This document shows positions 8,084-18,132 of a DNA stretch of 64,000 nucleotides, piece by piece. The translations under genes and the position numbers were made by a program. How positions within the stretch are numbered: position 1 is the stretch's first letter; each line of letters opens with the position of its first letter. The notes under the pieces are model-generated. The model saw nothing but the letters and a program-made list of their open reading frames with translations. It did not search any database and was not told the origin of the DNA. Source of the stretch: an actinobacterium SCGC AAA278-O22 (GTDB taxonomy: Bacteria > Actinomycetota > Actinomycetes > Nanopelagicales > Nanopelagicaceae); NCBI GenBank assembly GCA_000372185.1, contig AQUA01000003.1, positions 1 through 64,000 of the forward strand, written 5' to 3'.

Positions 8084-10249
8084 ATGGCCACCCTCGACTC
8101 AAAGTTAGTTGGAGTTTTGGGTGATCGCACCGCGAAGGTATTAAAAGACCTCTACGGTTACGTAACAGTCGCAGATTTGCTCCATCACTATCCGCGCCGC
8201 TATTTGGTTCGCGGAGAGCTTTCAAATATTTCTGAGCTCCAAGAAGGTGATGAAGTCACAATTCTTGCTGAAGTATTTAGCGCTACCAGCAGACGCCTGC
8301 ATGCCCGAAAAGGAAATATTCTGGAAGTCATAGTGACCGATGGATCGGCAAAACTTTCACTCACATTCTTTAATCAGGCCTGGCGCGAGAAAGACCTTAA
8401 AGTGGGAAAACAAGGTCTCTTCGCCGGCAAAGTGGGAGTCTTTAATGGCAAGCGACAGCTCGCTCACCCTGATTACGAACTCATCGCAGATGGAAATGAT
8501 GTAGATGCTGCAGTCGAAGGTTTTGCCGGAAAGTACTTACCGATGTATCCCGCTAGCGCAAAGATGCCATCGTGGAAAATTGCACAGTGCATTGAACTCG
8601 CCATCGCAGCCCTTGATGAAGTTCCAGATTTTCTCCCCACATCAGTGCGCGAAAAATATGGCTATCCAACGCTCCACCAAGCTCTGGTGCAATTACATAA
8701 TCCTGCTGATCTCGATAGCGCAGAGAAGGCTCGCCAGCGATTGACTTTCGATGAAGCGTTCTTGCTCCAACTTCTTCTTCTTACTCGCAGACAAGAACTA
8801 AAGAATCTCGATGCGGTAGCTCGCCCATCCATTACAGGTGGGTTGCTTGATGCATTCGATGCCTCCCTTCCTTTCGAACTTACAGCGGGCCAGCGAACAG
8901 TTGCTTCTGAGATTGCTCATGACTTGTCGCAGCCGCATCCCATGCATCGATTACTGCAAGGCGAAGTTGGCTCTGGAAAGACTGTTGTGGCACTGCGCGC
9001 CATGCTCACTGTTATCGACAACGGGGGTCAAGCAGCGTTGCTTGCTCCAACAGAAGTTCTGGCAGCACAGCATCTGCGAACAATTCAGAAATTATTGGGA
9101 ACGCTGGCACAAGGTGGAATGTTGGGCGGATCGGACAAAGCAACGCAAGTAACGCTCATTACGGGTTCGCAGAACGCTGCGGCGCGTAAAGAGGCGCTGG
9201 CACTTGCTGCATCAGGAACTGCCGGAATTGTCATCGGCACACATGCGCTCTTGGGAGAGAGCGTTGCATTTAAGGATTTGGGGCTCATTGTTGTCGATGA
9301 GCAACATCGATTCGGTGTTGAACAGCGCGATGCGCTTAAGAGCAAAGCCACCAACCCACCACATCTTCTTGTAATGACTGCCACGCCAATTCCACGAACA
9401 GTTGCAATGACAGTCTTTGGTGATCTTGATGTTTCAACGTTGCGCGAACTTCCACTTGGTCGACAACCCATAACGACACATGTTGTTCCGGTTCTGGAAA
9501 AACCAAGCTTCCTCGATCGTGCTTGGGAGCGAATAAAAGAAGAAGTCGCCCAAGGGCATCAGGCATATATCGTCGCACCACGAATTGCAGTTGGAACTCC
9601 TGAAGATAGCGATATGGATTTCTTAATGGGAGAAAGTTCAACCGAGATTGCATCTGTCGATGAACTTGGTCCGCTGCTCTCAGGAGGAGCTCTACTAGGC
9701 GTGAAAGTGGCTCCACTTCATGGGCGACAGAGCGCCGAATTGAAAGATTCCACTATGCAAGCATTTGCTCAGAAGGAGATAGATGTTCTGATCTCTACTA
9801 CTGTCATTGAAGTTGGCGTCGATGTACCGAATGCAACAGTTATGGTCATCATGGATGCAGATAGATTTGGCGTATCGCAACTTCACCAATTACGAGGTCG
9901 CGTGGGTCGTGGTACATCACCGGGTCTATGCCTCTTAGTTTCTCGTGCAGAACCCGAAAGTTCTGCACGGATTCGATTGGATGCAGTTGCTAGAACGCTC
10001 GATGGCTTTGAACTTTCACGTATCGATCTAGAACAGCGTCGTGAAGGCGATGTATTGGGTGCGAGCCAATCAGGTTCTCGCTCGCATCTTCGCTTATTAC
10101 GAGTTTTACGTGATGAATCGATGATTGAAGAAGCGCGCCACGATGCAACTACAATTCTCGAGTCAGGAATTACACGTTATCCACTTCTTGCGGCAGAGCT
10201 TGCACAGATACAAGCAGATGCTGCAGCCGAATATATAGATAAGGCTTAA
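8084..10249 (+). CDS. recG: ATP-dependent DNA helicase RecG
   Basis: LLQGEVGSGKTVVA, DEQHRFGVEQR, TATPIPRT, QLRGRVGRG. Confidence 0.97.
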   Translation: MATLDSKLVGVLGDRTAKVLKDLYGYVTVADLLHHYPRRYLVRGELSNISELQEGDEVTILAEVFSATSRRLHARKGNILEVIVTDGSAKLSLTFFNQAWREKDLKVGKQGLFAGKVGVFNGKRQLAHPDYELIADGNDVDAAVEGFAGKYLPMYPASAKMPSWKIAQCIELAIAALDEVPDFLPTSVREKYGYPTLHQALVQLHNPADLDSAEKARQRLTFDEAFLLQLLLLTRRQELKNLDAVARPSITGGLLDAFDASLPFELTAGQRTVASEIAHDLSQPHPMHRLLQGEVGSGKTVVALRAMLTVIDNGGQAALLAPTEVLAAQHLRTIQKLLGTLAQGGMLGGSDKATQVTLITGSQNAAARKEALALAASGTAGIVIGTHALLGESVAFKDLGLIVVDEQHRFGVEQRDALKSKATNPPHLLVMTATPIPRTVAMTVFGDLDVSTLRELPLGRQPITTHVVPVLEKPSFLDRAWERIKEEVAQGHQAYIVAPRIAVGTPEDSDMDFLMGESSTEIASVDELGPLLSGGALLGVKVAPLHGRQSAELKDSTMQAFAQKEIDVLISTTVIEVGVDVPNATVMVIMDADRFGVSQLHQLRGRVGRGTSPGLCLLVSRAEPESSARIRLDAVARTLDGFELSRIDLEQRREGDVLGASQSGSRSHLRLLRVLRDESMIEEARHDATTILESGITRYPLLAAELAQIQADAAAEYIDKA

Positions 10250-10251
10250 CG

Positions 10252-10854
10252 ATGCGCATCATTGCAGGGCTTGCGAAAGGTCGCACCATCGATGCTGTCG
10301 CATCATCGACCAGACCCACATCAGATCGGGCTCGCGAAGCCCTCTTCTCAACTCTTGCTTCAGAATTCGGCGATTTTGAAGGACTCAATGTTCTCGATCT
10401 CTATGCAGGCACCGGCGCAATAGCACTTGAGGCGCTATCACGCGGTGCAGCCTTAGTGCATGCCGTAGAAAAGGATGATGCTGCAGTGAAGGCGATTACT
10501 AAGAATCATGAAAATCTTAAGAATGCACATTGCCCTGGAATTTTTCATCTCTATGCAATGAGCGTTCATCGCTTTCTACAAGATAAAGCTGCGCAGCCTT
10601 ATCACTTTATCTATATCGATCCACCCTATGATGTTGATGACGTTGATGTAGTTGTGACTCTCATCCAATTACGTGATGGAGGATTCCTGCATCCGCAAGC
10701 ACTCATTGCAGTGGAACGAAATTCACGAGTCAAAGAGATTTCTTGGCCTGATGGGCTAGAAGCGCTACGTGAAAAGAATTACGGTCAGGCGACTATCTTT
10801 TATGGCATTCCTGCGCACACATCTCCCACGCTGGCACAAGGCGAGAATGGATAA
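10252..10854 (+). CDS. rsmD: 16S rRNA (guanine(966)-N(2))-methyltransferase
   Basis: RPTSDRAREALFS, LDLYAGTGAIALEALSRGA, YIDPPYD. Confidence 0.95.
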   Translation: MRIIAGLAKGRTIDAVASSTRPTSDRAREALFSTLASEFGDFEGLNVLDLYAGTGAIALEALSRGAALVHAVEKDDAAVKAITKNHENLKNAHCPGIFHLYAMSVHRFLQDKAAQPYHFIYIDPPYDVDDVDVVVTLIQLRDGGFLHPQALIAVERNSRVKEISWPDGLEALREKNYGQATIFYGIPAHTSPTLAQGENG

Positions 10855-10883
10855 CCGCTCAAATCATTGCTAGCGTTTGTGCC

Positions 10884-11366
10884 ATGAAGCGCGCTGTGTG
10901 CCCAGGATCCTTTGATCCAATCACCTTTGGCCACCTCGACATTATTGAACGTGCCAGCAACCAGTTCGAAGAGGTCATTGTCGCGGTCTTCGTCAATCGC
11001 AATAAATCAGGGCTCTTCTCAGTTGAAGAGCGCATGGCCATGATTACTGAAAATGTTAAGAAGTTTCCTAATGTTCGAGTCGATTCTGGCAGCGGATTGT
11101 TGGTTGAGTACTGCAAGAAAAATGGCGTACAGGCAATCGTGAAAGGCCTTCGCGCTGTAACAGACTTCGATTACGAACTTCAGATGGCTCAGGTGCATAT
11201 CCAAGCATCAGGTGTTGAAACAATGTTTATGGCAACATCTCCTACACACTCTTTCCTCTCTTCTTCCATTGTGAAAGAACTTGCACACTATGGTGGCGAT
11301 GTTTCATCAATGGTTCCCGAAAATGTCAATGCAGCACTGAAAGCACGAGCAGGGGTACAGAAATGA
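10884..11366 (+). CDS. coaD: Phosphopantetheine adenylyltransferase
   Basis: CPGSFDPITFGHLDIIERA; MATSPTHSFLSSSIVKELA. Confidence 0.97.
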   Translation: MKRAVCPGSFDPITFGHLDIIERASNQFEEVIVAVFVNRNKSGLFSVEERMAMITENVKKFPNVRVDSGSGLLVEYCKKNGVQAIVKGLRAVTDFDYELQMAQVHIQASGVETMFMATSPTHSFLSSSIVKELAHYGGDVSSMVPENVNAALKARAGVQK

Positions 11367-11851
11367 CAATGGACTCAATTGAAAAGCTCAACACCGCGAT
11401 CGCCATCGTTGAGGAGGCGCGCGGAGTTCCACTCTCTGCCTCCTGCGTAGTCCATCGTGGAGAAATGCTCGAAATTTTGGAAGGCGCTCGTGATGTTTTG
11501 CCGGCAGATCTTTCTGGGGCCGAAGAGATCATCGCGCGGCGCGATCAGATCATCGAAGAAGGTCGAACAAGCGCTGAATCCATGATTGCAACTGCCCGTG
11601 AAGATGTGGCTCGAATGGTCGAACAGACTTCGATTGTTCAGGCAGCTCGCGATGAGGCGCAGCGAATTCTTGATGAAGCTCGCGATATTGCAGAAGATGA
11701 ACGCCGTGAAGTTGAGGCATATATCGATGGCCGACTCGCAACACTCGAAGTTATTCTCAATAAGACCATGGAAGCGGTAGCTCGCGGCCGCGAACGACTT
11801 GAGGGCGCTGACGATAAAGATGTCCTTTCGCAGCTCAACTCTGATGACTAG
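11363..11851 (+). CDS. Coiled-coil (DivIVA/SepIVA-like) cell-division-associated protein
   Basis: 162 aa highly charged coiled coil between coaD and DUF177, a conserved actinobacterial position. Confidence 0.65.
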   Translation: MTMDSIEKLNTAIAIVEEARGVPLSASCVVHRGEMLEILEGARDVLPADLSGAEEIIARRDQIIEEGRTSAESMIATAREDVARMVEQTSIVQAARDEAQRILDEARDIAEDERREVEAYIDGRLATLEVILNKTMEAVARGRERLEGADDKDVLSQLNSDD

Positions 11852-12422
11852 GGCTTCCAACCCATTCCTTCTTAATACTCACGAATTACCGCGCCGTGCG
11901 GGAGAGATGAAGGAGTATCAACTCGATATCGAAGCCAATGCGCGTATCGGGGTTCCACTTATCGCAGTTCCTGAAGGTGATGTTATTGAAGTCGATCTTC
12001 GACTTGAATCTGTGACCGAAGGCGTACTTCTGAGTGCAGATATCTACGCTGTCGCCATCGGTGAATGTATCCGCTGTCTAGATACCGTCGAGCTCGTTGT
12101 CGAACGCAAAATTCAAGAGCTCTACCGATACGAGCCCACCAACGACAAAGGTCGTAAGAAGCGACGCGAAGACGATGACATAGATCTCGATGCCGAAGAT
12201 GAACTTCAGATGGAAGGAGATCTCATGAATCTTGAGATTCCTATCATCGACGCCATTATCTTGGCGCTTCCAGTTAACCCGCTCTGCTCGGAGGAGTGCC
12301 TTGGACTCTGTCCCGATTGCGGCGAGAAGTGGGAGACCCTTCCCGAGGACCATGCCCATGAGGTCATCGATGCGCGCTGGTCGGGGCTCGATAAGCTCGA
12401 TTTTGGCAAAAGCGATAAATAA
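11844..12422 (+). CDS. DUF177 (YceD) family protein
   Basis: Upstream of rpm[12 protein letters not shown] and [15 protein letters not shown]. Start set at MTRASNPF, overlapping the previous CDS. Confidence 0.9.
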   Translation: MTRASNPFLLNTHELPRRAGEMKEYQLDIEANARIGVPLIAVPEGDVIEVDLRLESVTEGVLLSADIYAVAIGECIRCLDTVELVVERKIQELYRYEPTNDKGRKKRREDDDIDLDAEDELQMEGDLMNLEIPIIDAIILALPVNPLCSEECLGLCPDCGEKWETLPEDHAHEVIDARWSGLDKLDFGKSDK

Positions 12423-12466
12423 GCGATACTAAGCGCTGGATTTCATCAAGATTAAGGACGATTACC

Positions 12467-12640
12467 GTGCCAGTACCAAAGCGAAAGATGTCTCGTTCGA
12501 AGACACGTTCACGTCGCAGCATGTGGAAGACAACTGCAGCGGCAATCTCAACCTGCCCTCAGTGCCAGCAGCCAAAGCTCAACCACGTCGCATGTCCAAC
12601 ATGCGGAACCTATAACCGCCGTCAGGTTCTCGAGGTCTGA
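12467..12640 (+). CDS. rpmF: 50S ribosomal protein L32 (GTG start)
   Basis: Manual translation: [57 protein letters not shown]; 57 aa, below the ORF-track cutoff. Confidence 0.95.
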   Translation: MPVPKRKMSRSKTRSRRSMWKTTAAAISTCPQCQQPKLNHVACPTCGTYNRRQVLEV

Positions 12641-12641
12641 T

Positions 12642-12920
12642 CTGTTCTCAAAACTTCTTGAACAGTTAGGTGTTGAACTTTCTCCCGAACTGCTTGAGTT
12701 AGCTTTTACCCATCGGTCGTTTGCATACGAAACCGGAATCTCCACAACCAACGAGCGCCTTGAATTTCTCGGTGACTCTGTCTTGGGTCTAATTGTCACC
12801 GAAGAGCTCTACCTGAAATATCCCGATCTCGATGAAAGTCGCCTCTCTCCGCTGCGCTCAGGGATCGTCAATATGCGCGCGCTCGCCGATATTGCCCGCA
12901 CATTGGATTTGGGCCAGTAG
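12642..12920 (+). pseudogene. rnc: RNase III N-terminal fragment, truncated at the inverted-repeat junction; start uncertain
   Basis: Manual translation: ...[53 protein letters not shown]...[16 protein letters not shown]. RNase III signature [12 protein letters not shown] is present; the remaining catalytic region and dsRBD are missing. Confidence 0.9.
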
Positions 12921-13010
12921 TTAGCTATTAATGAGATCGAGTTCGCGCAGGACTCGATTAATGACTCCAAAACCAAAACCTTTTCTAGCCAAGAGCGATT
13001 GGATGCGCCT
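12916..13010. repeat. Right copy of the 95-bp perfect inverted repeat (partner 1-95)
   Basis: Reverse complement identical to bases 1-95. Confidence 0.97.
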
Positions 13011-13343
13011 AATCTTCACATCCACTTCGAGGCGTGACATGGTGTTGTACTTTTTGAAACCTAAATCGAATGCGGCGCGGTATTCTGATTCATCATCAAT
13101 GCCATCGAGCGCCTCGTCAATCTGCTCTTGGGTAACGCCTTTCTGGCGAAGTTCACCAGCGATGATGCGCTTAGATAACTTCTTATGCGAGTGGCGAGAG
13201 GTCGCCCATGCTGCAGCGAATTCACGGTCATTAATGAGGCCAGTCTCTTGCAACCGGAAGACGACAGCTTGAGCAACGTCGTCTTCGACGCCGCGAGTTT
13301 TAAGGTGAGCGAGAAGCTCGCCCTTACTTTTCGCTCGGGTCAC
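12921..13343 (-). CDS. recX: Regulatory protein RecX; frame stays open upstream, so the true start is probably nearer recA
   Basis: Downstream of recA; the open frame upstream reads ...FAKVERGEGSDPYEVAHTIALNALVTRAKSKGELLAHL, typical of RecX N-termini. Confidence 0.92.
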   Translation of the reverse strand: MTRAKSKGELLAHLKTRGVEDDVAQAVVFRLQETGLINDREFAAAWATSRHSHKKLSKRIIAGELRQKGVTQEQIDEALDGIDDESEYRAAFDLGFKKYNTMSRLEVDVKIRRIQSLLARKGFGFGVINRVLRELDLINS

Positions 13344-13426
13344 AAGAGCATTGAGTGCAATTGTGTGAGCTACTTCGTAAGGGTCGGAGCCCTCACCACG
13401 TTCTACCTTTGCAAATTGCAGAGAAA

Positions 13427-14518
13427 TTAGAATTCAACCTCTGCTGCTGCTTCATCGATCTCTGCGATCAACGCTGCATCTACCTCTACAGGTACAAAGC
13501 TGGCGCGAATCTTAGATTCGATCTCATTGGCAAGATCTGGATTGTCGATGAGGAATGCGCGTGAATTTTCCTTGCCTTGGCCGAGTTGATCATTCTCGTA
13601 GGTATACCAAGCGCCTGACTTCTTAACGATTCCGAGATCGACGCCCATATCGAGAAGTGAGCCTTCGCGTGAGATTCCGACGCCGTAGATGATGTCGAAC
13701 TCTGCCTGCTTAAATGGTGGAGCCATCTTATTTTTGACAACCTTGACGCGGGTGCGGTTTCCGACTGACTCTTGTCCATCTTTGAGAGTTTCGATGCGAC
13801 GGATATCAAGACGCACAGATGCATAGAACTTAAGCGCCTTTCCACCTGTAGTTGTCTCGGGTGAGCCGAAGAAGACACCAATCTTTTCGCGGAGCTGGTT
13901 GATGAAGATTGCAGTTGTCTTTGACTGGTGAAGTGCGCCAGTAACTTTACGAAGCGCCTGTGACATAAGACGTGCTTGTAGACCCATATGGGAATCGCCC
14001 ATCTCGCCTTCAATTTCAGCGCGAGGAACAAGTGCTGCTACTGAGTCAACGACAACAAGATCGAGAGCACCGGAACGAATCAGCATATCCATAATTTCGA
14101 GCGCTTGTTCGCCAGTATCTGGCTGTGAGACAAGAAGTGCATCGATATCGACGCCAAGTTTCTTTGCATACTCTGCATCGAATGCATGTTCAGCATCGAT
14201 AAATGCGCAAATGCCGCCAGCTTTCTGTGCATTTGCAATTGCGTGCAAGGTAAGAGTTGTCTTACCTGAGCTTTCTGGTCCATAAATTTCAATGATGCGG
14301 CCACGTGGTAGTCCGCCAATTCCAAGAGCGACGTCGAGAGCCACAGAACCGGTTGGAATAACTTCGATTACCTGCGCTTGCTTATCTGACATCTTTATTA
14401 CTGAGCCCTTACCAAACTGTCGTTCGATTTGAGCTAATGCGGTATCTAACGCCTTCTGGCGATCAGAGACATTCTTATCTTCAGGCTTTGCTTTTTCTGC
14501 AGCCACTGTCTTCTCCAT
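13427..14518 (-). CDS. recA: Recombinase RecA
   Basis: [51 protein letters not shown]. Confidence 0.99.
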   Translation of the reverse strand: MEKTVAAEKAKPEDKNVSDRQKALDTALAQIERQFGKGSVIKMSDKQAQVIEVIPTGSVALDVALGIGGLPRGRIIEIYGPESSGKTTLTLHAIANAQKAGGICAFIDAEHAFDAEYAKKLGVDIDALLVSQPDTGEQALEIMDMLIRSGALDLVVVDSVAALVPRAEIEGEMGDSHMGLQARLMSQALRKVTGALHQSKTTAIFINQLREKIGVFFGSPETTTGGKALKFYASVRLDIRRIETLKDGQESVGNRTRVKVVKNKMAPPFKQAEFDIIYGVGISREGSLLDMGVDLGIVKKSGAWYTYENDQLGQGKENSRAFLIDNPDLANEIESKIRASFVPVEVDAALIAEIDEAAAEVEF

Positions 14519-14690
14519 TTCATCTCGAACGTCTGCGAGCGCAGCCGTTGGTATTCGGCCCAGAAGGTACGGAAATTCTCTGCGACGGCCCTCGCGTTAT
14601 AGAGACGCTGTGGGCGGAAGCTGAGCACCGCTCTGGTTGTGCAGCCACACAGGGTGGCTCGTCAGTTGCCTGACGTGATGTAAGGGTATC

Positions 14691-14704
14691 CGAACATCTG
14701 TTCG
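14691..14704. promoter_or_regulatory. LexA/SOS box between recA and yaaA
   Basis: CGAACATCTGTTCG, a perfect match to the Gram-positive/actinobacterial CGAAC-N4-GTTCG operator. Confidence 0.88.
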
Positions 14705-14742
14705 AAAGGTAGCAGGAGCCACTGACAAGTAGGGTGTGTCGC

Positions 14743-15297
14743 GTGTTGATCCTGCTCCCTCCTTCAGAGAAGAAGCGGCCGACAGAGAAACCAACCCCAG
14801 CCATGAGCGTCTATGCGGGGGTTCTCTACCAAGCCCTCGATTGGCCATCGCTCTCACCTGCTGCCAAGAAGCGTGGCGAGACCGCCATCGCCATCATCTC
14901 GGCAAAGTACGGCGTTGTTCGGCCTTCGCAACGTATCGAGAGTTACAAAGAGAAGATTGATAACCAGGCAATGCGAGGGCCAGTGGGAGAAGTGCTTGAT
15001 TCCATCACAACAGAGCTGATTATCGATTGTCGCTCTTCCACCTATAAGACGGTGTGGCACTCCCCTGTTGATATCACTGTCGAAATTCGAGTGTCGACAG
15101 TGGTCGATGGGGTTCGAACAGTGGTGACACATATGTCAAAGAAAACTCGCGGTGAAATCACGCGATGGTTACTGCAATCTCGTTCAACTCCTCAAACGCC
15201 CGAAGATCTCTATGCCATAGTCTCTGAGAAATATCCCTGCGCGCTCACACCTTCGGATGGAGTTGAACCATGGATTCTGGAAGTAATTGCAGTGTAA
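14743..15297 (+). CDS. yaaA: YaaA (DUF328) peroxide-stress protein family
   Basis: VLILLPPSEKKRP...ISAKYGVVRPSQRIESYKEKI. Confidence 0.88.
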   Translation: MLILLPPSEKKRPTEKPTPAMSVYAGVLYQALDWPSLSPAAKKRGETAIAIISAKYGVVRPSQRIESYKEKIDNQAMRGPVGEVLDSITTELIIDCRSSTYKTVWHSPVDITVEIRVSTVVDGVRTVVTHMSKKTRGEITRWLLQSRSTPQTPEDLYAIVSEKYPCALTPSDGVEPWILEVIAV

Positions 15298-16095
15298 TTA
15301 AGCGTTGGACAATGCAGTCTTCTTAATGAAATCGACTGTGAGCTTTGGATAGTTCCACATAATAACGTGGGCGCAATTATCTACAACAATCCACCGTGCA
15401 TGGCGGGGAGCAATCTCGCGCTCTTGTGCTCGCGGGTGTGGCAAAGTTAAATCGTAATCTCCAAAGACAATTGAAACTGGAATCTTGTCGCTGATAGTTG
15501 ATTCAAATTTTTTGTGGCGAAGCGCTCGCCACATTGGCATATAACCAACAGAACGAGCCATCGCGATTACAGAGTCTTTACATGATTCAAAAGAAAGTTC
15601 GCGCCACAGATGAGTAATTTTTTTATAACCCAGCGCTTTAAGCGGCGGAAGATTGTAAGCAAGCTGGAGGAAGTGCTGAGAAATTTTGGCAAGTACTCGA
15701 GCAAGCAGGCTCGGTGGCAACTTCTGTGTAGGGCCTTCGTGCCACAACCCAGCAGGTGCTAGCGCTGTCACGCTCTTAACTCGCTCTGGAAATAGGGCTG
15801 CAAGTTCCAATGCAACCCATCCCCCTAATGAATTGCCGGCGACATGAAATTCGTGAACACCGTGATCTCTTTCAAGTACATCAACTATGGAGTGTGCAAG
15901 TGAGCGTGGATCAAGGGGTTCATCGTGCAGCGGGGCGCTGCCATGTCCTGGCAGATCCACGGGGTAGATAGTGAATGAATCAGCAAGCCCTGCGTGTAGC
16001 GTCTTCCAAATATTTCCTGCAGAACCCAAACCATGCACTAGAACAAGCGCTGGTAGACCGGCTTTCTGTGAAATAACGGCTGAAGTAACCGGCAT
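15298..16095 (-). CDS. Alpha/beta hydrolase
   Basis: LVHGLGSAGNIW, DLPGHGSAP, GNSLGGWVA nucleophile elbow. Confidence 0.92.
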   Translation of the reverse strand: MPVTSAVISQKAGLPALVLVHGLGSAGNIWKTLHAGLADSFTIYPVDLPGHGSAPLHDEPLDPRSLAHSIVDVLERDHGVHEFHVAGNSLGGWVALELAALFPERVKSVTALAPAGLWHEGPTQKLPPSLLARVLAKISQHFLQLAYNLPPLKALGYKKITHLWRELSFESCKDSVIAMARSVGYMPMWRALRHKKFESTISDKIPVSIVFGDYDLTLPHPRAQEREIAPRHARWIVVDNCAHVIMWNYPKLTVDFIKKTALSNA

Positions 16096-16097
16096 TA

Positions 16098-16298
16098 TTA
16101 GTAGCGGTACTTCTCGGTCTCAGTGGGGCATTGTTTGCAGACAGCTCGCCAAATTTCATCTGCTTCACGACCTGCTGAGAGAGCTTCATTCACTGTCATC
16201 GAGTTAAGTTCACTGATTGCAATATCTTGCGAAAAAGATGGCGCCCAAGAATCTCCAAATGAGAGCGCGATTCTTTCGCGCAGATCTGAAATTCGCAT
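16098..16298 (-). CDS. DUF3046 family protein
   Basis: 66 aa; MRISDLRERIALSFGDSWAPSFSQDIAISELNSMTVNEALSAGREADEIWRAVC matches the DUF3046 pattern; near recA as in other actinobacteria. Confidence 0.85.
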   Translation of the reverse strand: MRISDLRERIALSFGDSWAPSFSQDIAISELNSMTVNEALSAGREADEIWRAVCKQCPTETEKYRY

Positions 16299-16301
16299 GA
16301 A

Positions 16302-16871
16302 CTAGAAGAGTGTGCGCTCTACAAGGAGTTCTGCTTGCTCACGTGATTGTTGTGGAGTTATCGGCTGAGTCACTTGCCCCAGCAGCCATCGCATGGCAAG
16401 CCCTGTTCCTGCTTCAGATTTTGTAGCTTCGTAAATACAAGTCGCTAAAACTAGATAGAGCGGATTCTCTGCATGGGACATCATGGCGATTAGAATGTCT
16501 GCATCATGTATGCGCATCGAAGCAAGTGCTGGATCAGACGAAATTGCCTTTGAGAGCGTTTCAAGAGCATCTGCAGGAGTTCCTGCTCGTTGCGCGAGTT
16601 CGACTAGTTTTTCCACTTCGGCCGTGATGAGCGCTTCAAGAACTGCACTTTTATCGCGGTAGTGGTTATATAAAGTCGCGCGAGATACTTCAGAAGCATC
16701 TGCAATATCAATCATAGAAATATGTGAAATACCATGAAGGGCAATAAGAGATTTTGTACCTTCGAGAATTGCGCTCTCAGTGCGACGATGAATTCCGCCT
16801 TGCAAGGCGTACTTAGGCTGCGTCGACAACGGAGAGCTTTGCGCTTTCACGAGATTTAAGTTCGTGTGCAA
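16302..16871 (-). CDS. TetR family transcriptional regulator; start uncertain (possibly TTG at 16805)
   Basis: [40 protein letters not shown]. Confidence 0.85.
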   Translation of the reverse strand: MHTNLNLVKAQSSPLSTQPKYALQGGIHRRTESAILEGTKSLIALHGISHISMIDIADASEVSRATLYNHYRDKSAVLEALITAEVEKLVELAQRAGTPADALETLSKAISSDPALASMRIHDADILIAMMSHAENPLYLVLATCIYEATKSEAGTGLAMRWLLGQVTQPITPQQSREQAELLVERTLF

Positions 16872-17079
16872 CGCCAGTCATCACAGATGACAAGGTAAGG
16901 CCAAGTGCTTCGCAAATTGCATTAAGAAGTTCAGATGATGCTTCTTTCTGACCACGTTCAACTTCTGAGAGATAACCAAGTGAGACGCGAGCTTCACGAG
17001 CAACATCGCGGAGTGTTCGAGTTTGAGAAGTGCGCGCATCACGGAGTGTGTGACCCACTGCTTCACGAAGAAGTGTCAT
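16813..17079 (-). CDS. clgR: XRE-family regulator, ClgR-like
   Basis: [51 protein letters not shown]. Confidence 0.9.
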   Translation of the reverse strand: MTLLREAVGHTLRDARTSQTRTLRDVAREARVSLGYLSEVERGQKEASSELLNAICEALGLTLSSVMTGVAHELKSRESAKLSVVDAA

Positions 17080-17109
17080 GTGCTGCCCCTTTCAAAATCG
17101 CTTCGAACC

Positions 17110-17580
17110 TTACCTAAGGATACGGGCAAAGGTGCCCATTGCGCTGGATATAGCGCCTTGGCGTACTCCATCCCGACCGCTATCGAGGGTGAGATGAAGG
17201 GTTTGGCGAATAGGACCACAGATTGCGATCCAGACTGTGCCTTCGCGGATTCCCATGTAATCACCTGGGCCTGCGATCCCCGTTGTGGCGATTGCCCACG
17301 TTGTACCTAACTTTTCCATAGCTCCTTGAGCCATTTCAACAGCAACTTCTTCGCTCACAACGGTGTATTGATCAATTGTCGATTGCTTCACTCCGAGAAA
17401 ATTTACTTTTACCTGAGATGTATAGGCAATGATTCCGCCAATAAATACTTCAGAGGCACCTGGAATCTGAGTAAGTGCGTGTCCCAATCCACCACCAGTA
17501 AGAGACTCTGCAACCGAAACCGTTTCACCTCGAGATTTCAAAATTTCGACGATCGATTGCGCTGGGGCTTTGGAAGACAT
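17110..17580 (-). CDS. cinA: CinA C-terminal (nicotinamide-nucleotide amidase) domain protein
   Basis: VAESLTGGGLGHALTQIPGASEVFIGGIIAYT...ATTGIAGPG. Confidence 0.93.
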   Translation of the reverse strand: MSSKAPAQSIVEILKSRGETVSVAESLTGGGLGHALTQIPGASEVFIGGIIAYTSQVKVNFLGVKQSTIDQYTVVSEEVAVEMAQGAMEKLGTTWAIATTGIAGPGDYMGIREGTVWIAICGPIRQTLHLTLDSGRDGVRQGAISSAMGTFARILR

Positions 17581-17589
17581 TTACACAAT

Positions 17590-18132
17590 CTACCTCTTGA
17601 TATACCACGAACGTAAGTAGTCGTAGGCAGTCGTTATGGTCAGCACAATCGCGACGCTGATAAATCCATATTTAAACCAGTCAAGCCACGCTGGAAAGGG
17701 CAACATGAAGAAACCAATCCCAAAACTTTGCATCGCAGTCTTCAGTTTTCCACCCTTACTTGCAGGAATTACTCCCCCGCGAATCACGAGCAATCTAAAG
17801 ATAGTAATCCCAATTTCGCGAAAGAGAATCAGGAAGGTAATCCACCAAGGAAAACGCCCCAAAATCGAGAGTGAGATCATGGCAGATCCTATGAGCGCCT
17901 TATCGGCAACTGGATCGAGAAAAGTTCCTAGTGAGGTTATGCGATTTGATTGGCGCGCCCATTTTCCATCAGCAATATCGGTAAGTCCAAGTGTGAAGTA
18001 AATGCACCAAGAAATGATTTGGTAGGTCGCGTTATCTCCGCCATCGAGAAAGAGCGTATATACGCCAACCGGAATCAAAAGTATGCGTGCAACAGTGAGA
18101 GTATTTGGAGAAATTCCAGCAGGGGCTTTCAT
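17590..18132 (-). CDS. pgsA: CDP-diacylglycerol--glycerol-3-phosphate 3-phosphatidyltransferase
   Basis: [32 protein letters not shown]-alcohol phosphatidyltransferase motif. Confidence 0.93.
   Translation of the reverse strand: MKAPAGISPNTLTVARILLIPVGVYTLFLDGGDNATYQIISWCIYFTLGLTDIADGKWARQSNRITSLGTFLDPVADKALIGSAMISLSILGRFPWWITFLILFREIGITIFRLLVIRGGVIPASKGGKLKTAMQSFGIGFFMLPFPAWLDWFKYGFISVAIVLTITTAYDYLRSWYIKR

Noticed and set aside
9085-9716. Overlapping antisense ORFs (128 and 126 aa) inside recG
   Set aside because: Fully inside a clear core gene; composition looks like reverse-frame translation.
11375-11860. 161-aa ORF antisense to the coiled-coil gene
   Set aside because: Completely covered by a better-supported + strand CDS in a conserved gene order.
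14437-14673. 78-aa + strand ORF across the recA start and leader
   Set aside because: Overlaps recA antisense, has no recognisable family and no plausible start signal; kept only as part of the leader observation.
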